A stretch of DNA of 64,000 nucleotides, taken from the NCBI RefSeq assembly GCF_900114915.1, contig NZ_FOUS01000008.1, positions 1 to 64,000 of the forward strand, written 5' to 3'. The stretch is from Bradyrhizobium sp. Rc3b. GTDB lineage: Bacteria; Pseudomonadota; Alphaproteobacteria; Rhizobiales; Xanthobacteraceae. A program made the translations under genes and the position numbers. Shown in pieces: positions 19,422 through 28,020 of the stretch. Numbering within the stretch: position 1 is the first letter of the stretch; each line of letters begins with the position of its first letter. The notes beneath the pieces were generated by a model. That model did not search any database. It was not told the origin of the DNA and saw only the letters and a list, made by a program, of their open reading frames with translations.

Positions 19422-19476
19422 AGCGTTTTCGGGCGAAGTGGGTACGGTTCGCGCCAAGAAAACGCGTCAAGACGAG
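19421..19476. repeat. AAAGCGTTTTCGGGCGAAGTGG repeat common in Rhizobiales
   Basis: The segment AAAGCGTTTTCGGGCGAAGT, followed by GGGTACGGTTCGCGCCAAGAAAACGCGTCAA, matches from memory a very abundant short intergenic element of Rhizobiales. GCGTTTTC and GAAAACGC-type ends allow a hairpin. It starts right at the serS stop codon and may act as its 3' structure. Confidence 0.65.
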
Positions 19477-19570
19477 AATCGCATTGCTCGCCTGTAACGG
19501 CGGAAACGATCGGTTGCGAAGATCTGGCGGCCGGCTATCCTGCCGGCCCCGCAACGCGAACCCACCGTTC

Positions 19571-19933
19571 ATGGCCTTGCACCGCGACATCTTCTGGGTC
19601 GGCCGACAATGGGCGGTGACGGGGGCGGGCATCCAGGCCGTCGATCAGCGCCTGCGCGGCGTGCTCGACATCGAGATCGCGCGGCTCTGGGACGAGGATC
19701 TCGTGCAGAGCCGGCGGGCCAAGCCCGGTGTGAATGCTGCCGACTTCGACAACGCGCTGACGGTGGCGCGCGAACGCTTTCCGCAGACGCCGGAGCCGGA
19801 TGCGTTCGTTGCGCAGTTGGAGGCGCTCGGCGTGATCGAGGCGCCGATCGTCAGTCCGGCGGTACCCGCGATGAGTCTGCGTGCCGAGGGGCGGCTGGCG
19901 CGCTTCCTGCCGCAATGGCGCATCCGCCGGTAG
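19571..19933 (+). CDS. Conserved hypothetical protein
   Basis: The product from the ATG at 19571 is 120 residues, MALHRDIFWVGRQWAVTGAG onward, soluble, with no signal peptide or membrane helix. It has GIQAVDQRLRGVLDIEIARL and a second part ARERFPQTPEPDAFVAQLEA. I do not recognise a named domain. It lies between serS and surE on the same strand with codon use like its neighbours, which supports a real gene. The frame extends 29 codons upstream, but that segment has the composition of non-coding DNA. No function can be given. Confidence 0.65.
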   Translation: MALHRDIFWVGRQWAVTGAGIQAVDQRLRGVLDIEIARLWDEDLVQSRRAKPGVNAADFDNALTVARERFPQTPEPDAFVAQLEALGVIEAPIVSPAVPAMSLRAEGRLARFLPQWRIRR

Positions 19934-20028
19934 GACGTGGCCGGGAACCTCCGATCAGCCGGTTTGCCTGATCGGCCGGAGCCGGATAAGACCGCTCAGA
20001 CCCCGTTTTTTTGGAATCGACCCTTCGC

Positions 20029-20796
20029 ATGCGCATTCTCTGTACCAATGACGACGGCATCCACGCCCCCGGCCTCAAGGTCGTGGAGGAGATCGCGCGC
20101 GCATTGTCCGACGACGTCTGGGTGGTGGCGCCCGAGCTCGACCAGTCCGGCGTGTCGCATTCGCTGTCGCTGAACGATCCCTTGCGCCTGCGCGAAGTCG
20201 GTCCGCGGCACTTTGCCGTGCGCGGCACGCCGACCGACTGCGTCATCATGGGCGCGCGCCATATCCTCGGGGCTAAGCTGCCCGACGTCGTGCTGTCCGG
20301 GGTCAACAAGGGCCGCAACGTCGCCGAGGATGTGGTCTATTCCGGCACCATCGCCGGCGCGCTGGAAGGCACCATCCTGGGCTTGCCCTCATTCGCGCTG
20401 TCGCAGGAGTTCAGCGTCGAGACCCGCGAGCGCCCGCCGTGGGACACCGCCCGCAAGTTCGGGCCCGACATCCTGCGCAAGGTGATTGCCGCGGGCATTC
20501 CGAAGGACACCGTCATCAACGTCAACTTCCCGTCCTGCGCGCCCGAGGATGTGCTGGGCATCCGCGTCACGCGCCAGGGCAAGCGCAATCTCGGTTTCCT
20601 CAGGATCGACGAGCGCCAGGACGGCCGCGGCAATCCCTATTTCTGGATCGGCTTCGAGCGCGCCGCGATGATGGACACCCCGGCGGACGGCACCGATCTG
20701 GCTGCGCTTCGCGAGCGCTACGTCTCGGTCACGCCGCTCAGGCTCGACCGTACCAACGAAGCGTTTTCGGAAGAGCTCAGCGCGACGCTGAAATAG
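20029..20796 (+). CDS. surE: 5'/3'-nucleotidase SurE
   Basis: This is a metal-dependent nucleoside-monophosphate phosphatase linked to stationary-phase survival. The 255-residue product has the catalytic MRILCTNDDGIHAPG (Asp8, Asp9 as metal ligands), AQ-type loop ELDQSGVSHS (Ser40), and LSGVNKGRN (Asn ligand). RGTPTDCVIMG is also conserved. An upstream in-frame ATG at 20011 is less likely because SurE proteins begin at the MRIL core. It belongs with pcm and the NlpD-like gene downstream, as in enterobacteria, but a minus-strand regulator gene intervenes. Confidence 0.96.
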   Translation: MRILCTNDDGIHAPGLKVVEEIARALSDDVWVVAPELDQSGVSHSLSLNDPLRLREVGPRHFAVRGTPTDCVIMGARHILGAKLPDVVLSGVNKGRNVAEDVVYSGTIAGALEGTILGLPSFALSQEFSVETRERPPWDTARKFGPDILRKVIAAGIPKDTVINVNFPSCAPEDVLGIRVTRQGKRNLGFLRIDERQDGRGNPYFWIGFERAAMMDTPADGTDLAALRERYVSVTPLRLDRTNEAFSEELSATLK

Positions 20797-20799
20797 CGG

Positions 20800-21171
20800 C
20801 TAGCCGCCGCGAAGTGCGGCTTCGATGGTCTTGCCGAGTGCGTCGAGCTGAAACGGCTTTTGAAGCGCCGGCCGGTCGCGGTACTGCTCGGGCAGGCCGG
20901 AGGAGCCGTAACCGGTGGCGAAGATGAACGGGCAGCCTTTCGCCTTGATCACATCGGCGACCGGCGAGATCACCTTGCCGTTGACGTTGACGTCGAGAAT
21001 GGCGATGTCGAACTCGGTCGCCTGGGCGAGCCGCATGGCCTCGGTGATGTCGCCGGCCTCAGCTGCGACCTTGTAGCCGAGCTCTTCGAGCATGTCCGCG
21101 ACCATCATCCTGATCATCACCTCGTCCTCGACGAGAAATACAGAGCGGCCGGAAAGCCCTGTCGCGGTCAT
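20800..21171 (-). CDS. Single-domain response regulator (FATGUY type)
   Basis: The 123-residue product is one receiver domain with no output domain. It has VFLVEDEVMIR (acidic pocket), phospho-acceptor Asp in IAILDVNVNGK, and the conserved Lys in LQKPF. The stretch PFIFATGYG is the FATGUY motif of alphaproteobacterial single-domain regulators that commonly work with HWE/HisKA2 kinases and the general stress response. No kinase is adjacent. The frame is open 39 codons upstream, but the product from MTATGLSGRSVF is the recognisable domain. It sits antisense between surE and pcm, its stop 3 bases from the surE stop. Confidence 0.85.
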   Translation of the reverse strand: MTATGLSGRSVFLVEDEVMIRMMVADMLEELGYKVAAEAGDITEAMRLAQATEFDIAILDVNVNGKVISPVADVIKAKGCPFIFATGYGSSGLPEQYRDRPALQKPFQLDALGKTIEAALRGG

Positions 21172-21399
21172 AATTGAGTCCCTTGCCCATTGCCAAAAAC
21201 GTTCGCAGATAACACGAATTGACGCAATGCGCGTTTCGACGAACGGATACCTGAAAATGGTCATCGCGGCTCGCCCGTGGGAAGCCAATTTGTGGTCAAA
21301 TGCTCCAGGCGAAGGTTATCATGGGTTCCTGAGCAGGAACACGATTCTTGCGCCCGGGTTTAACGTCCACTGGCCCCGGCAAGACAGCACAAGCAGGCA

Positions 21400-22050
21400 A
21401 TGACCTCCCATCAGCATCCGCCGGAAAAGATGATGTTTCAGCTCACGCTGAGGCGTCGGGGCATCAGCGATCAGGCGGTGCTGCGAACCATGGAGGAGGT
21501 GCCGCGCGAGCTTTTCGTCGACGAGGCCGATCGCGACGGGGCCTATCGTGACAGCGCGCTGCCGATCGCCTGCGGGCAGACCATCAGCCAGCCCTTCGTC
21601 GTGGCCTACATGACCGAGCAGCTCCAGCTCCAGAAGCGGCACCGCGTGCTCGAGATCGGGGCAGGTTCCGGCTATCAGGCTGCCGTGCTGTCGCGGCTCG
21701 CCGGCCAGGTCCTGACAGTCGAGCGCTACCGCAAGCTTGCCGACACGGCACGCGCCAGGCTCGAAAAGCTCGATTGTCACAATGTCGAGGTGATGCTCGG
21801 CGACGGGCTCAATCTGCCGCCTAATATCGGTCCGTTCGACCGCATCATCGTCACCGCCGCGGTCGAGCAGCTTCCGGACAATTTGGTCGAGCGGCTCGAG
21901 GTCGGCGGCATCCTGATCGCGCCGGTCGGCCCGCATCAGGGTGTGCAGACGCTGGTCCGCCTGACCCGCACCGAAGCCGGGATCGAGCGCAAGGAACTCG
22001 TCGAGGTCCGCTTCGTGCCGGCACTGCCCGGGGTGGCGCGGGAGCTGTAG
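21400..22050 (+). CDS. pcm: Protein-L-isoaspartate O-methyltransferase
   Basis: This enzyme repairs isomerised Asp/Asn residues in ageing proteins using S-adenosylmethionine. The 216-residue protein has RGISDQAVLRTMEEVPRELF and the PCMT signature around ALPIACGQTISQPFVVAYMT. The SAM-binding motif I is VLEIGAGSGYQAAVLS and GLNLPPNIGPFDRIIVTAA follows. Family length is normal. Starting ATG at 21400 lacks a strong ribosome site; ATGs at 21430 and 21433 are alternatives. It pairs functionally with surE upstream and the NlpD-like gene 109 bases downstream. Confidence 0.94.
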   Translation: MTSHQHPPEKMMFQLTLRRRGISDQAVLRTMEEVPRELFVDEADRDGAYRDSALPIACGQTISQPFVVAYMTEQLQLQKRHRVLEIGAGSGYQAAVLSRLAGQVLTVERYRKLADTARARLEKLDCHNVEVMLGDGLNLPPNIGPFDRIIVTAAVEQLPDNLVERLEVGGILIAPVGPHQGVQTLVRLTRTEAGIERKELVEVRFVPALPGVAREL

Positions 22051-22159
22051 ATTTCCGGATCGGCTGCGCCGCCAACATCTTATTGGGAGGGTTAAGCCGT
22101 TATTTACTCGGCGCGTGTTTACTTAAAACACCAGTTCTGTTGCGTACGAGTGAGTAACC

Positions 22160-23560
22160 ATGTCCGTCGTCGCCGAGTTGCTTTACTCGCGCCGCGTACC
22201 GCAGGTCGCGGTGCTGGCGCTGATCTCCTTCAGTTTCGCAGGATGCAGCGCCGACATGTCGTCGCGGCTGTCCCAGTCGAACTTCTCCAACCCCTTCTCC
22301 TCTGACCAGACCGGTTCGGTGCAGCAGGCCCCGCCGCCGCAGCAGCGCGAGCTGCCGCAATATTCGCGGCCGCAGACGCAGCCCGGCTATTATCAGTCTC
22401 AGCCCTTGCCGCCGCCGGCGGTGTCCTCACCGCAATCCTATCCCGTCACGGGTGGTGGTGGCGTGTCCGGAGGCGGGCGCGGCGTCAGCTCCTACGCGCC
22501 CCCGACGCAGCCGCATCTTGAGACCACGGCCACCGTGCCGCCGCGTTCCGTTGCCGCGGCTCAGCCGGCCGGAGGCACCAAGATCATCGTCGGCACCAGC
22601 GATACGCTCGACGTCCTCGCCAAGCGTTATCGTGTCACGCCGCAGGCGATCCTTGCCGCCAACGGCTACAAGGGGCCGCGTTCGCTCTCGCCCGGCCAGC
22701 AGCTGATCATCCCGCATCCGGCCACGGCCGCTGCACCTGCGCCCGCGTTGGCTCCCGTCGCTGCGGCTCCTGCGATGGCGCCTGCAGCCAAGCCGGTTGC
22801 GGCCATTGCGGCGCCGCCGAGCACCCACTTCGTCAACCACGGCGACACGCTCGCCAGCATTGCCCGCAAGAACCATATTACGTCGGCCGAGCTCGCCCGT
22901 GCCAACGGCCTCGATCCGTCGGCCAAGCTCAAGCTCGGCACCAGGTTGACCGTGCCCGGTGCCAAGACCGCTGCCCTCGCGGCGCCGGTTGCGGCGGCTC
23001 CTGTCGGGGCTGCTCCGGTCGTCGGCACGCTCCAGCCGGTTGCTGCCGCTCCCGCGCCCGCCACCAAGATGGCGGCTGTCGCCGCGCCGGTGCAGAGCGC
23101 TCGCCTGGCCCAGGCCACGACCAACGTCGAAGAGAAGCCCGCCGAGACCCCGGCGAAAGCTGCGGAGACCACCAGCGCGCTGCCGACCTTCCGCTGGCCG
23201 GTGCGCGGCAAGGTGGTCACGAGCTACGGCGCCAAGACCAATGGCAAGTCCAATGACGGCATCAATCTCGCGGTGCCCGAGGGGACGCCGGTGAAGGCGG
23301 CGGAAGACGGCGTCGTCGCCTATTCCGGCAACGAGCTGAAGGGTTACGGCAATCTTGTCCTGGTTCGGCACTCCAACGGCTACGTCACCGCATATGCCCA
23401 TGCGAGTGAGCTGATGGTGAAGCGCGGCGATACCATCAAGCGCGGTCAGGTCATTGCCAAGTCGGGTCAATCCGGGGAGGTGGCGTCGCCGCAGCTCCAC
23501 TTCGAGATCCGCAAAGGATCGAGCCCGGTTGACCCGCTTCAGTTCCTGAACGGGGCGTGA
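22160..23560 (+). CDS. LysM/M23-fold lipoprotein, NlpD-like amidase-activator type
   Basis: The 466-residue product has a lipobox FAGC (Cys29), a Gln/Pro-rich linker, two LysM peptidoglycan-binding modules (about 140-185 and 221-268), an Ala/Pro-rich spacer, and a C-terminal LytM/M23 domain (about 347-463). The zinc-binding residues of active M23 peptidases are not kept: the usual HxxxD position reads SNDGIN, and the HLH motif reads QLHFEI. This matches NlpD/EnvC-type proteins, which activate cell-wall amidases rather than cutting peptidoglycan. The surE-pcm-nlpD neighbourhood fits E. coli, though no rpoS follows. Likely outer-membrane anchored, acting in septum splitting. Confidence 0.9.
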   Translation: MSVVAELLYSRRVPQVAVLALISFSFAGCSADMSSRLSQSNFSNPFSSDQTGSVQQAPPPQQRELPQYSRPQTQPGYYQSQPLPPPAVSSPQSYPVTGGGGVSGGGRGVSSYAPPTQPHLETTATVPPRSVAAAQPAGGTKIIVGTSDTLDVLAKRYRVTPQAILAANGYKGPRSLSPGQQLIIPHPATAAAPAPALAPVAAAPAMAPAAKPVAAIAAPPSTHFVNHGDTLASIARKNHITSAELARANGLDPSAKLKLGTRLTVPGAKTAALAAPVAAAPVGAAPVVGTLQPVAAAPAPATKMAAVAAPVQSARLAQATTNVEEKPAETPAKAAETTSALPTFRWPVRGKVVTSYGAKTNGKSNDGINLAVPEGTPVKAAEDGVVAYSGNELKGYGNLVLVRHSNGYVTAYAHASELMVKRGDTIKRGQVIAKSGQSGEVASPQLHFEIRKGSSPVDPLQFLNGA

Positions 23561-23589
23561 GGCGCCGCCAGCCCCTCACCACACGAACG

Positions 23590-23713
23590 GTGTCATCGCC
23601 CGCGAAAGCGGGCGATCCAGTATTCAAGAGATAGTTGTGGTTGAGCCGATAGGCTGCGGCGAACTGGATTCCCCGCTCCAGTGCGCAATTGCGCACAAGG
23701 CGGGGAATGACAG
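23590..23713. repeat. REP/BIME-like repeat, copy 2 (inverted relative to 17896-18016)
   Basis: Reads TGTCATCGCCCGCGAAAGCG then GGCGATCCAGTATTCAAGAG, an inner centre, and CAGTGCGCAATTGCGCACAA before GGCGGGGAATGACAG. Its reverse complement aligns with the copy after tatC. Two hairpins are evident: CGCCCGCGAAAGCGGGCG, and the GTGCGCAATTGCGCAC core. It lies between converging genes and may serve as a bidirectional 3' structure. Confidence 0.8.
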
Positions 23714-23737
23714 TTGTGAGTGGGGTGAAAGCCAGCC

Positions 23738-24730
23738 TTACTTCGCCGACAGCTTCACGCCCAGTCGGCCCGCCAGCTCCTGCACGAACTGCCAGGCGAC
23801 GCGGCCCGAGCGGGAGCCGCGGGTGGTCGACCATTCCAGCGCCTCGCGCTCCAGCGCCTCATCGTCGACCTTAACGCCGAAATGGCTGCAATAGCCGCGC
23901 ACCATGGCGAGGTATTCGTCCTGGCTGCAGCGGTGGAAGCCGAGCCACAGGCCGAAGCGATCCGACAGCGAGACCTTCTCTTCGACCGCTTCGCCGGGAT
24001 TGATCGCGGTCGAGCGCTCGTTCTCGATCATGTCGCGCGCCAGCAGATGGCGGCGGTTGGAGGTGGCGTAGAGGATGACGTTCTCGGGCCGGCCCTCGAT
24101 GCCGCCTTCGAGCACGGCCTTCAGCGATTTGTAGGACGCGTCGTTGCCGTCGAAGGAGAGGTCGTCGATGAACACGATGAAGTGGAAGCTGGCGTCCCGG
24201 AGCTTCTCCATCAGCATCGGCAGCGTTTCGATGTCCTCGCGGTGGATCTCGATCAGCTTCAGCCTGTCCGCCGGCTTTCGCTCCGCGTTGATGCTGGCAT
24301 GCGCCGCCTTGACCAGCGACGACTTGCCCATGCCGCGCGCGCCCCAGAGCAGCGCGTTGTTGGCGGGCAGGCCGTTGGCGAAGCGCTCGGTGTTCTCAAT
24401 CAGGATGTCGCGCATGCGGTCGACGCCCTTGAGCAGGAACAGCTCGACGCGGCTGACCCGCGGCACGGCGGCGAGGCGGCCGTCGGGGTGCCAGACATAG
24501 GCATCGGCCTGCTTGAACGACTCGCGTTCGAGGGCCGGCTTGCCCTGGGCGGAGAGGTGCGCCGCAATGGTCTCCAGCGCGCGGACCATGCGCTCCTGGG
24601 AGAGGTTTGGGGCCGCCTCGAGGGCTGCCTTGACGGCCCCCTTGGGGCGTTTTGCCGCGACGGGGGCGGGCTTGCGGGCAGGGGTGCGGGGGCCTTTGCC
24701 GGCCGGGCTTTTGCTAAGGTTTTTGGGCAT
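23738..24730 (-). CDS. DUF815-family AAA+ ATPase
   Basis: The 330-residue product has a basic, Pro/Lys/Ala-rich N-terminus (residues 1-40) and a P-loop ATPase domain. Walker A is WGARGMGKSSLVKA, Walker B is HFIVFIDDLSF, and sensor 1 is VILYATSNRRHL. These are diagnostic of the DUF815 family of uncharacterised ATPases. Its physiological role is not established. It is divergent from yajC, with 182 bases between starts. The ATG at 24730 (MPKNLSKSPAGKG) is preferred over the longer frame. The shadow frame on the opposite strand is ignored. Confidence 0.88.
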   Translation of the reverse strand: MPKNLSKSPAGKGPRTPARKPAPVAAKRPKGAVKAALEAAPNLSQERMVRALETIAAHLSAQGKPALERESFKQADAYVWHPDGRLAAVPRVSRVELFLLKGVDRMRDILIENTERFANGLPANNALLWGARGMGKSSLVKAAHASINAERKPADRLKLIEIHREDIETLPMLMEKLRDASFHFIVFIDDLSFDGNDASYKSLKAVLEGGIEGRPENVILYATSNRRHLLARDMIENERSTAINPGEAVEEKVSLSDRFGLWLGFHRCSQDEYLAMVRGYCSHFGVKVDDEALEREALEWSTTRGSRSGRVAWQFVQELAGRLGVKLSAK

Positions 24731-24912
24731 GTCCGAAGTTCCTGAGAACGCAGCCTTATCGGGCCTGACGGCGCGCTGCAAGGTGGGTCAAAAGGGCAGT
24801 CTGGCAGCGTTGCAATTGGGGCAATGGCCGCTATAGTCCGCGCGAATTTGACCGAACCGGTCGCCTTTGAGGGCCTGACCGGCTTTCCCCCGTTCTCACG
24901 AGGATCGTCCGA

Positions 24913-25278
24913 ATGCTGATTACCCCTGCGTATGCCCAGGCCGCGGGCGCCGGCGACACCAACAGCATGTTGATGTCGCTGCTGCCGTTCGCCCTGATCT
25001 TCGTGATCATGTACTTCCTGATTCTGCGTCCGCAGCAGAAGAAGGTCCGTGACCACGCCGACCTTGTGAAGAATATCCGCCGCGGCGACACCGTGGTGAC
25101 CTCGGGCGGCCTTGTCGGCAAGGTCACCAAGGTCGTCGACGACGATCAGATCGAGTTCGAGATTTCCGACGGCGTACGCGTGCGGCAGATGCGCCAGATG
25201 ATCTCGGGCGTGCGCGCCAAGGGCGAGCCGGCCAAGGAAAGCAAGGAAGCCGCCAAGGACGACGCCGCCTCGAAGTGA
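24913..25278 (+). CDS. yajC: Preprotein translocase subunit YajC
   Basis: This is an accessory subunit that joins SecDF at the Sec translocon. The 121-residue product has one transmembrane helix (about residues 19-40, SLLPFALIFVIMYFLILRP) followed by the YajC signature QQKKVRDHADLVKNIRRGD and VVTSGGLVGKVTKV. The tail is charged. It is the first gene of a yajC-secD-secF run, with 47 bases before secD. Confidence 0.95.
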   Translation: MLITPAYAQAAGAGDTNSMLMSLLPFALIFVIMYFLILRPQQKKVRDHADLVKNIRRGDTVVTSGGLVGKVTKVVDDDQIEFEISDGVRVRQMRQMISGVRAKGEPAKESKEAAKDDAASK

Positions 25279-25325
25279 GCGCGTCCGCGAGCATCTCAAG
25301 TCTCCTGATCTGACAGGTCCAGTCG

Positions 25326-26930
25326 ATGTTGTATTTCACGCGGTGGAAGGCGCTCGGGATCATCCTGACGGCGCTGATCGTGTGCCTCTGCGCGGTCCCG
25401 AACTTCTTCCCCGAGTCGCAGGTCAAGACCTGGCCGGCCTGGGCGCAGCGCCGGCTCGTGCTCGGCCTCGACCTCCAGGGCGGCTCCTACCTGCTGCTCG
25501 AGGTCGATTCCAACTACGTGAAGAAGGAACGGCTCGACCAGATCCGCGACGACGTTCGCCGCACGCTGCGCGATGCCAAGATCGGCTTCACCGGCGGCGT
25601 GACCGTGCGCAACGACGCGGTCGAGGTTCGCATCACCAAGGAATCAGACGCTCAGGCTGCGCTCGCCAAGCTGCGCGAACTGTCTCAGCCGCTGGGCGGC
25701 CTGATGGGATCCAGCGGTCAGCGCGACCTCGAGGTGACCGATGCCGGCGGCGGGGTGATCCGCCTGAGCGTCCCGCAGGCTGCGATCCTCGATCGCCTGC
25801 GCAAGACCATCGAGCAGTCGATCCAGATCGTCGAACGCCGCGTCAACGAGCTCGGCACCGTCGAGCCCGTGATCCAGCGCCAGGGCAATGACCGCATCCT
25901 GGTGCAGGTCCCCGGCCTTCAGGACCCGACCCGCCTGAAGGAGCTGCTGGGCAGGACCGCGAAGATGGAATTCCGGATGGTCGATACCTCCGTGCCGCCG
26001 GATCAGGCGCAAGCGGGCAGATTGCCGCCGGAATCCGAACTGCTGATGAGCGCCTCGCCGCCGCCCACGCCCTATGTGGTCAAGAAGCAGGTGCTGGTCG
26101 CGGGTGGCGATTTGACCGACGCTCAGGCGAGCTTCGACCAGCGCACGGGCGAGCCGGTCGTCAGTTTCAAGTTCAACACCTCGGGTGCGCGCAAGTTCTC
26201 GCAGGCCACGCAGGAGAACGTTGGGCTGCCGTTCGCGATCGTTCTGGACAACAAGGTGATCTCGGCGCCCGTGATCCGCGAGCCCATCACCGGCGGCCAG
26301 GGCCAGATCTCCGGCAGCTTCACCGTGCAGTCGGCCAACGATCTGGCGATCCTGCTGCGCGCCGGCGCGCTGCCGGCGCCGCTGACGGTGGTCGAGGAGC
26401 GCACCGTCGGTCCGGGCCTCGGCCAGGACTCGATCGAGAAGGGCGAGCTCGCGGCCTATGTCGGCTCGATCCTCGTCATCATCTTCATGCTGCTGACCTA
26501 CCGGCTGTTCGGGGTGTTCGCCAACATCGCCGTGGCCATCAACGTCGCCATGATCTTCGGCCTGTTGTCGCTGCTCAACGCAACGCTGACGCTGCCCGGC
26601 ATCGCCGGCATCGTGCTCACCGTCGGTATCGCCGTGGACTCCAACGTGCTGATCTACGAGCGCATCCGTGAGGAGCTGCGCGGCGGCCGCAACGCGATCT
26701 CGGCGATCGACGCCGGCTTCAAGCGGGCGCTCGCGACCATCCTCGATTCCAACATCACCACCTTCATTGCCGCCGCGGTGCTGTTCTACATCGGCACCGG
26801 CCCGGTGCGCGGCTTCGCCGTGACGCTCGGTATCGGCATCATCACCACGGTGTTCACCGCCTTCACCATGACCCGGCTGATCGTGGCCTGGTGGGTGCGG
26901 TGGAAGCGGCCGCAGAGCGTGCCGATCTAG
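25326..26930 (+). CDS. secD: Protein translocase subunit SecD
   Basis: This inner-membrane subunit uses the proton gradient to pull exported proteins through SecYEG. The 534-residue product has an N-terminal transmembrane helix, LGLDLQGGSYLLLEVD (the D1 motif) and a large periplasmic P1 domain. Five C-terminal helices include AGIVLTVGIAVDSNVLIYERIREELR (positions within two adjacent blocks), the D5-type motif. Length is usual for alphaproteobacteria. It is 10 bases upstream of secF. Confidence 0.97.
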   Translation: MLYFTRWKALGIILTALIVCLCAVPNFFPESQVKTWPAWAQRRLVLGLDLQGGSYLLLEVDSNYVKKERLDQIRDDVRRTLRDAKIGFTGGVTVRNDAVEVRITKESDAQAALAKLRELSQPLGGLMGSSGQRDLEVTDAGGGVIRLSVPQAAILDRLRKTIEQSIQIVERRVNELGTVEPVIQRQGNDRILVQVPGLQDPTRLKELLGRTAKMEFRMVDTSVPPDQAQAGRLPPESELLMSASPPPTPYVVKKQVLVAGGDLTDAQASFDQRTGEPVVSFKFNTSGARKFSQATQENVGLPFAIVLDNKVISAPVIREPITGGQGQISGSFTVQSANDLAILLRAGALPAPLTVVEERTVGPGLGQDSIEKGELAAYVGSILVIIFMLLTYRLFGVFANIAVAINVAMIFGLLSLLNATLTLPGIAGIVLTVGIAVDSNVLIYERIREELRGGRNAISAIDAGFKRALATILDSNITTFIAAAVLFYIGTGPVRGFAVTLGIGIITTVFTAFTMTRLIVAWWVRWKRPQSVPI

Positions 26931-26940
26931 GAGCCTGATC

Positions 26941-27960
26941 GTGACTCACACCGTTCTCATCGGGCTCGGCGTCCTCATCGCCATTCTCACTGTGGTCGCA
27001 GCCCTCGGCCTGTTGCCGTCGTTGCGGATCGTCCCGGACAACACGCATTTCGACTTCACGCGTTTCCGCCGGATCAGCTTCCCGATTTCGGCGGTGCTGT
27101 CGATCGTAGCGATTACGCTGTTCTTCACCCATGGGCTAAATCTGGGCATCGACTTCAAGGGCGGCACGCTGCTCGAGGTCAAGGCAAAGTCCGGCACCGC
27201 TGACATCGCGGCGATGCGCACCAAGCTCGACGCGCTGGGACTGGGCGAAGTCCAGTTGCAGGAGTTCGGCGGCCCTGAGAACGTCCTGATCCGCGTTGCG
27301 GAACAGCCGGGCGGCGACGCCGCCCAGCAGGCTGCGCTGCAAAAGCTTCGTGGCGCGCTCGGCGACAGCGTCGACATTCAGCGTACCGAGGTGCTTGGCC
27401 CGCGCGTCGCCGGCGAGCTGCTCGCCTACGGCATGCTCGGCCTGATGCTCGCGATCATCTCGATCCTGATCTATCTGTGGTTCCGGTTCGAATGGCAGTT
27501 CGCGCTTGGCGCCATGATCGCCAACGTGCACGACATCGTGCTCACGATCGGCTTCATGTCGATCAGCCAGGTCGATTTCGACCTGACCAGCATCGCCGCG
27601 CTGCTGACCATTCTGGGCTATTCGCTCAACGACACCGTCGTCATCTACGACCGCATCCGTGAAATGCTGCGTCGCTACAAGAAGATGCCGATGCCGCAGC
27701 TGCTCAACGAGTCCATCAACTCGACGCTGTCGCGCTCGATCATCACCCACTTCACGGTGACGCTGGCGCTGTTGGCGCTGCTCCTGTTCGGCGGTCACGC
27801 CATCCACAGCTTCACCGCGGTGATGATGTTCGGCGTTGTGCTGGTCGGCACCTATACCTCGATCTTCATCGCGGCGCCGATCCTGATCTATCTCGGCGTC
27901 GGCGAGCATCGCGAGGATGCGCCCGATACGGCTACGCCGGCGAAGAAAAGCAAGGCATGA
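26941..27960 (+). CDS. secF: Protein translocase subunit SecF
   Basis: SecF is the partner of SecD. The 339-residue product has DFTRFRRISFPISAVLSI, GLNLGIDFKGGTLLEV and the signature ILGYSLNDTVVIYDRIREML. Six main transmembrane segments are seen. An extra hydrophobic stretch of about 28 residues precedes the usual SecF start. The GTG at 26941 is supported by AGGAG 7 bases upstream, so the extension is likely real, although a TTG within the frame could give a standard-length product. A 9-base-pair hairpin follows the stop. Confidence 0.94.
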   Translation: MTHTVLIGLGVLIAILTVVAALGLLPSLRIVPDNTHFDFTRFRRISFPISAVLSIVAITLFFTHGLNLGIDFKGGTLLEVKAKSGTADIAAMRTKLDALGLGEVQLQEFGGPENVLIRVAEQPGGDAAQQAALQKLRGALGDSVDIQRTEVLGPRVAGELLAYGMLGLMLAIISILIYLWFRFEWQFALGAMIANVHDIVLTIGFMSISQVDFDLTSIAALLTILGYSLNDTVVIYDRIREMLRRYKKMPMPQLLNESINSTLSRSIITHFTVTLALLALLLFGGHAIHSFTAVMMFGVVLVGTYTSIFIAAPILIYLGVGEHREDAPDTATPAKKSKA

Positions 27961-27972
27961 TCCGAACCGCAT

Positions 27973-27996
27973 GCCCTCGCAGGCGTTTGCGAGGGC
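27973..27996 (+). terminator. Hairpin after secF
   Basis: GCCCTCGCA (27973-27981) and TGCGAGGGC (27988-27996) pair perfectly around a 6-base loop. No T-run follows, so it may be a weak or Rho-linked terminator, or an mRNA-stabilising structure between secF and the next gene. Confidence 0.5.
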
Positions 27997-28020
27997 AGTA
28001 AGCCCATTCGGACGAAGCTC

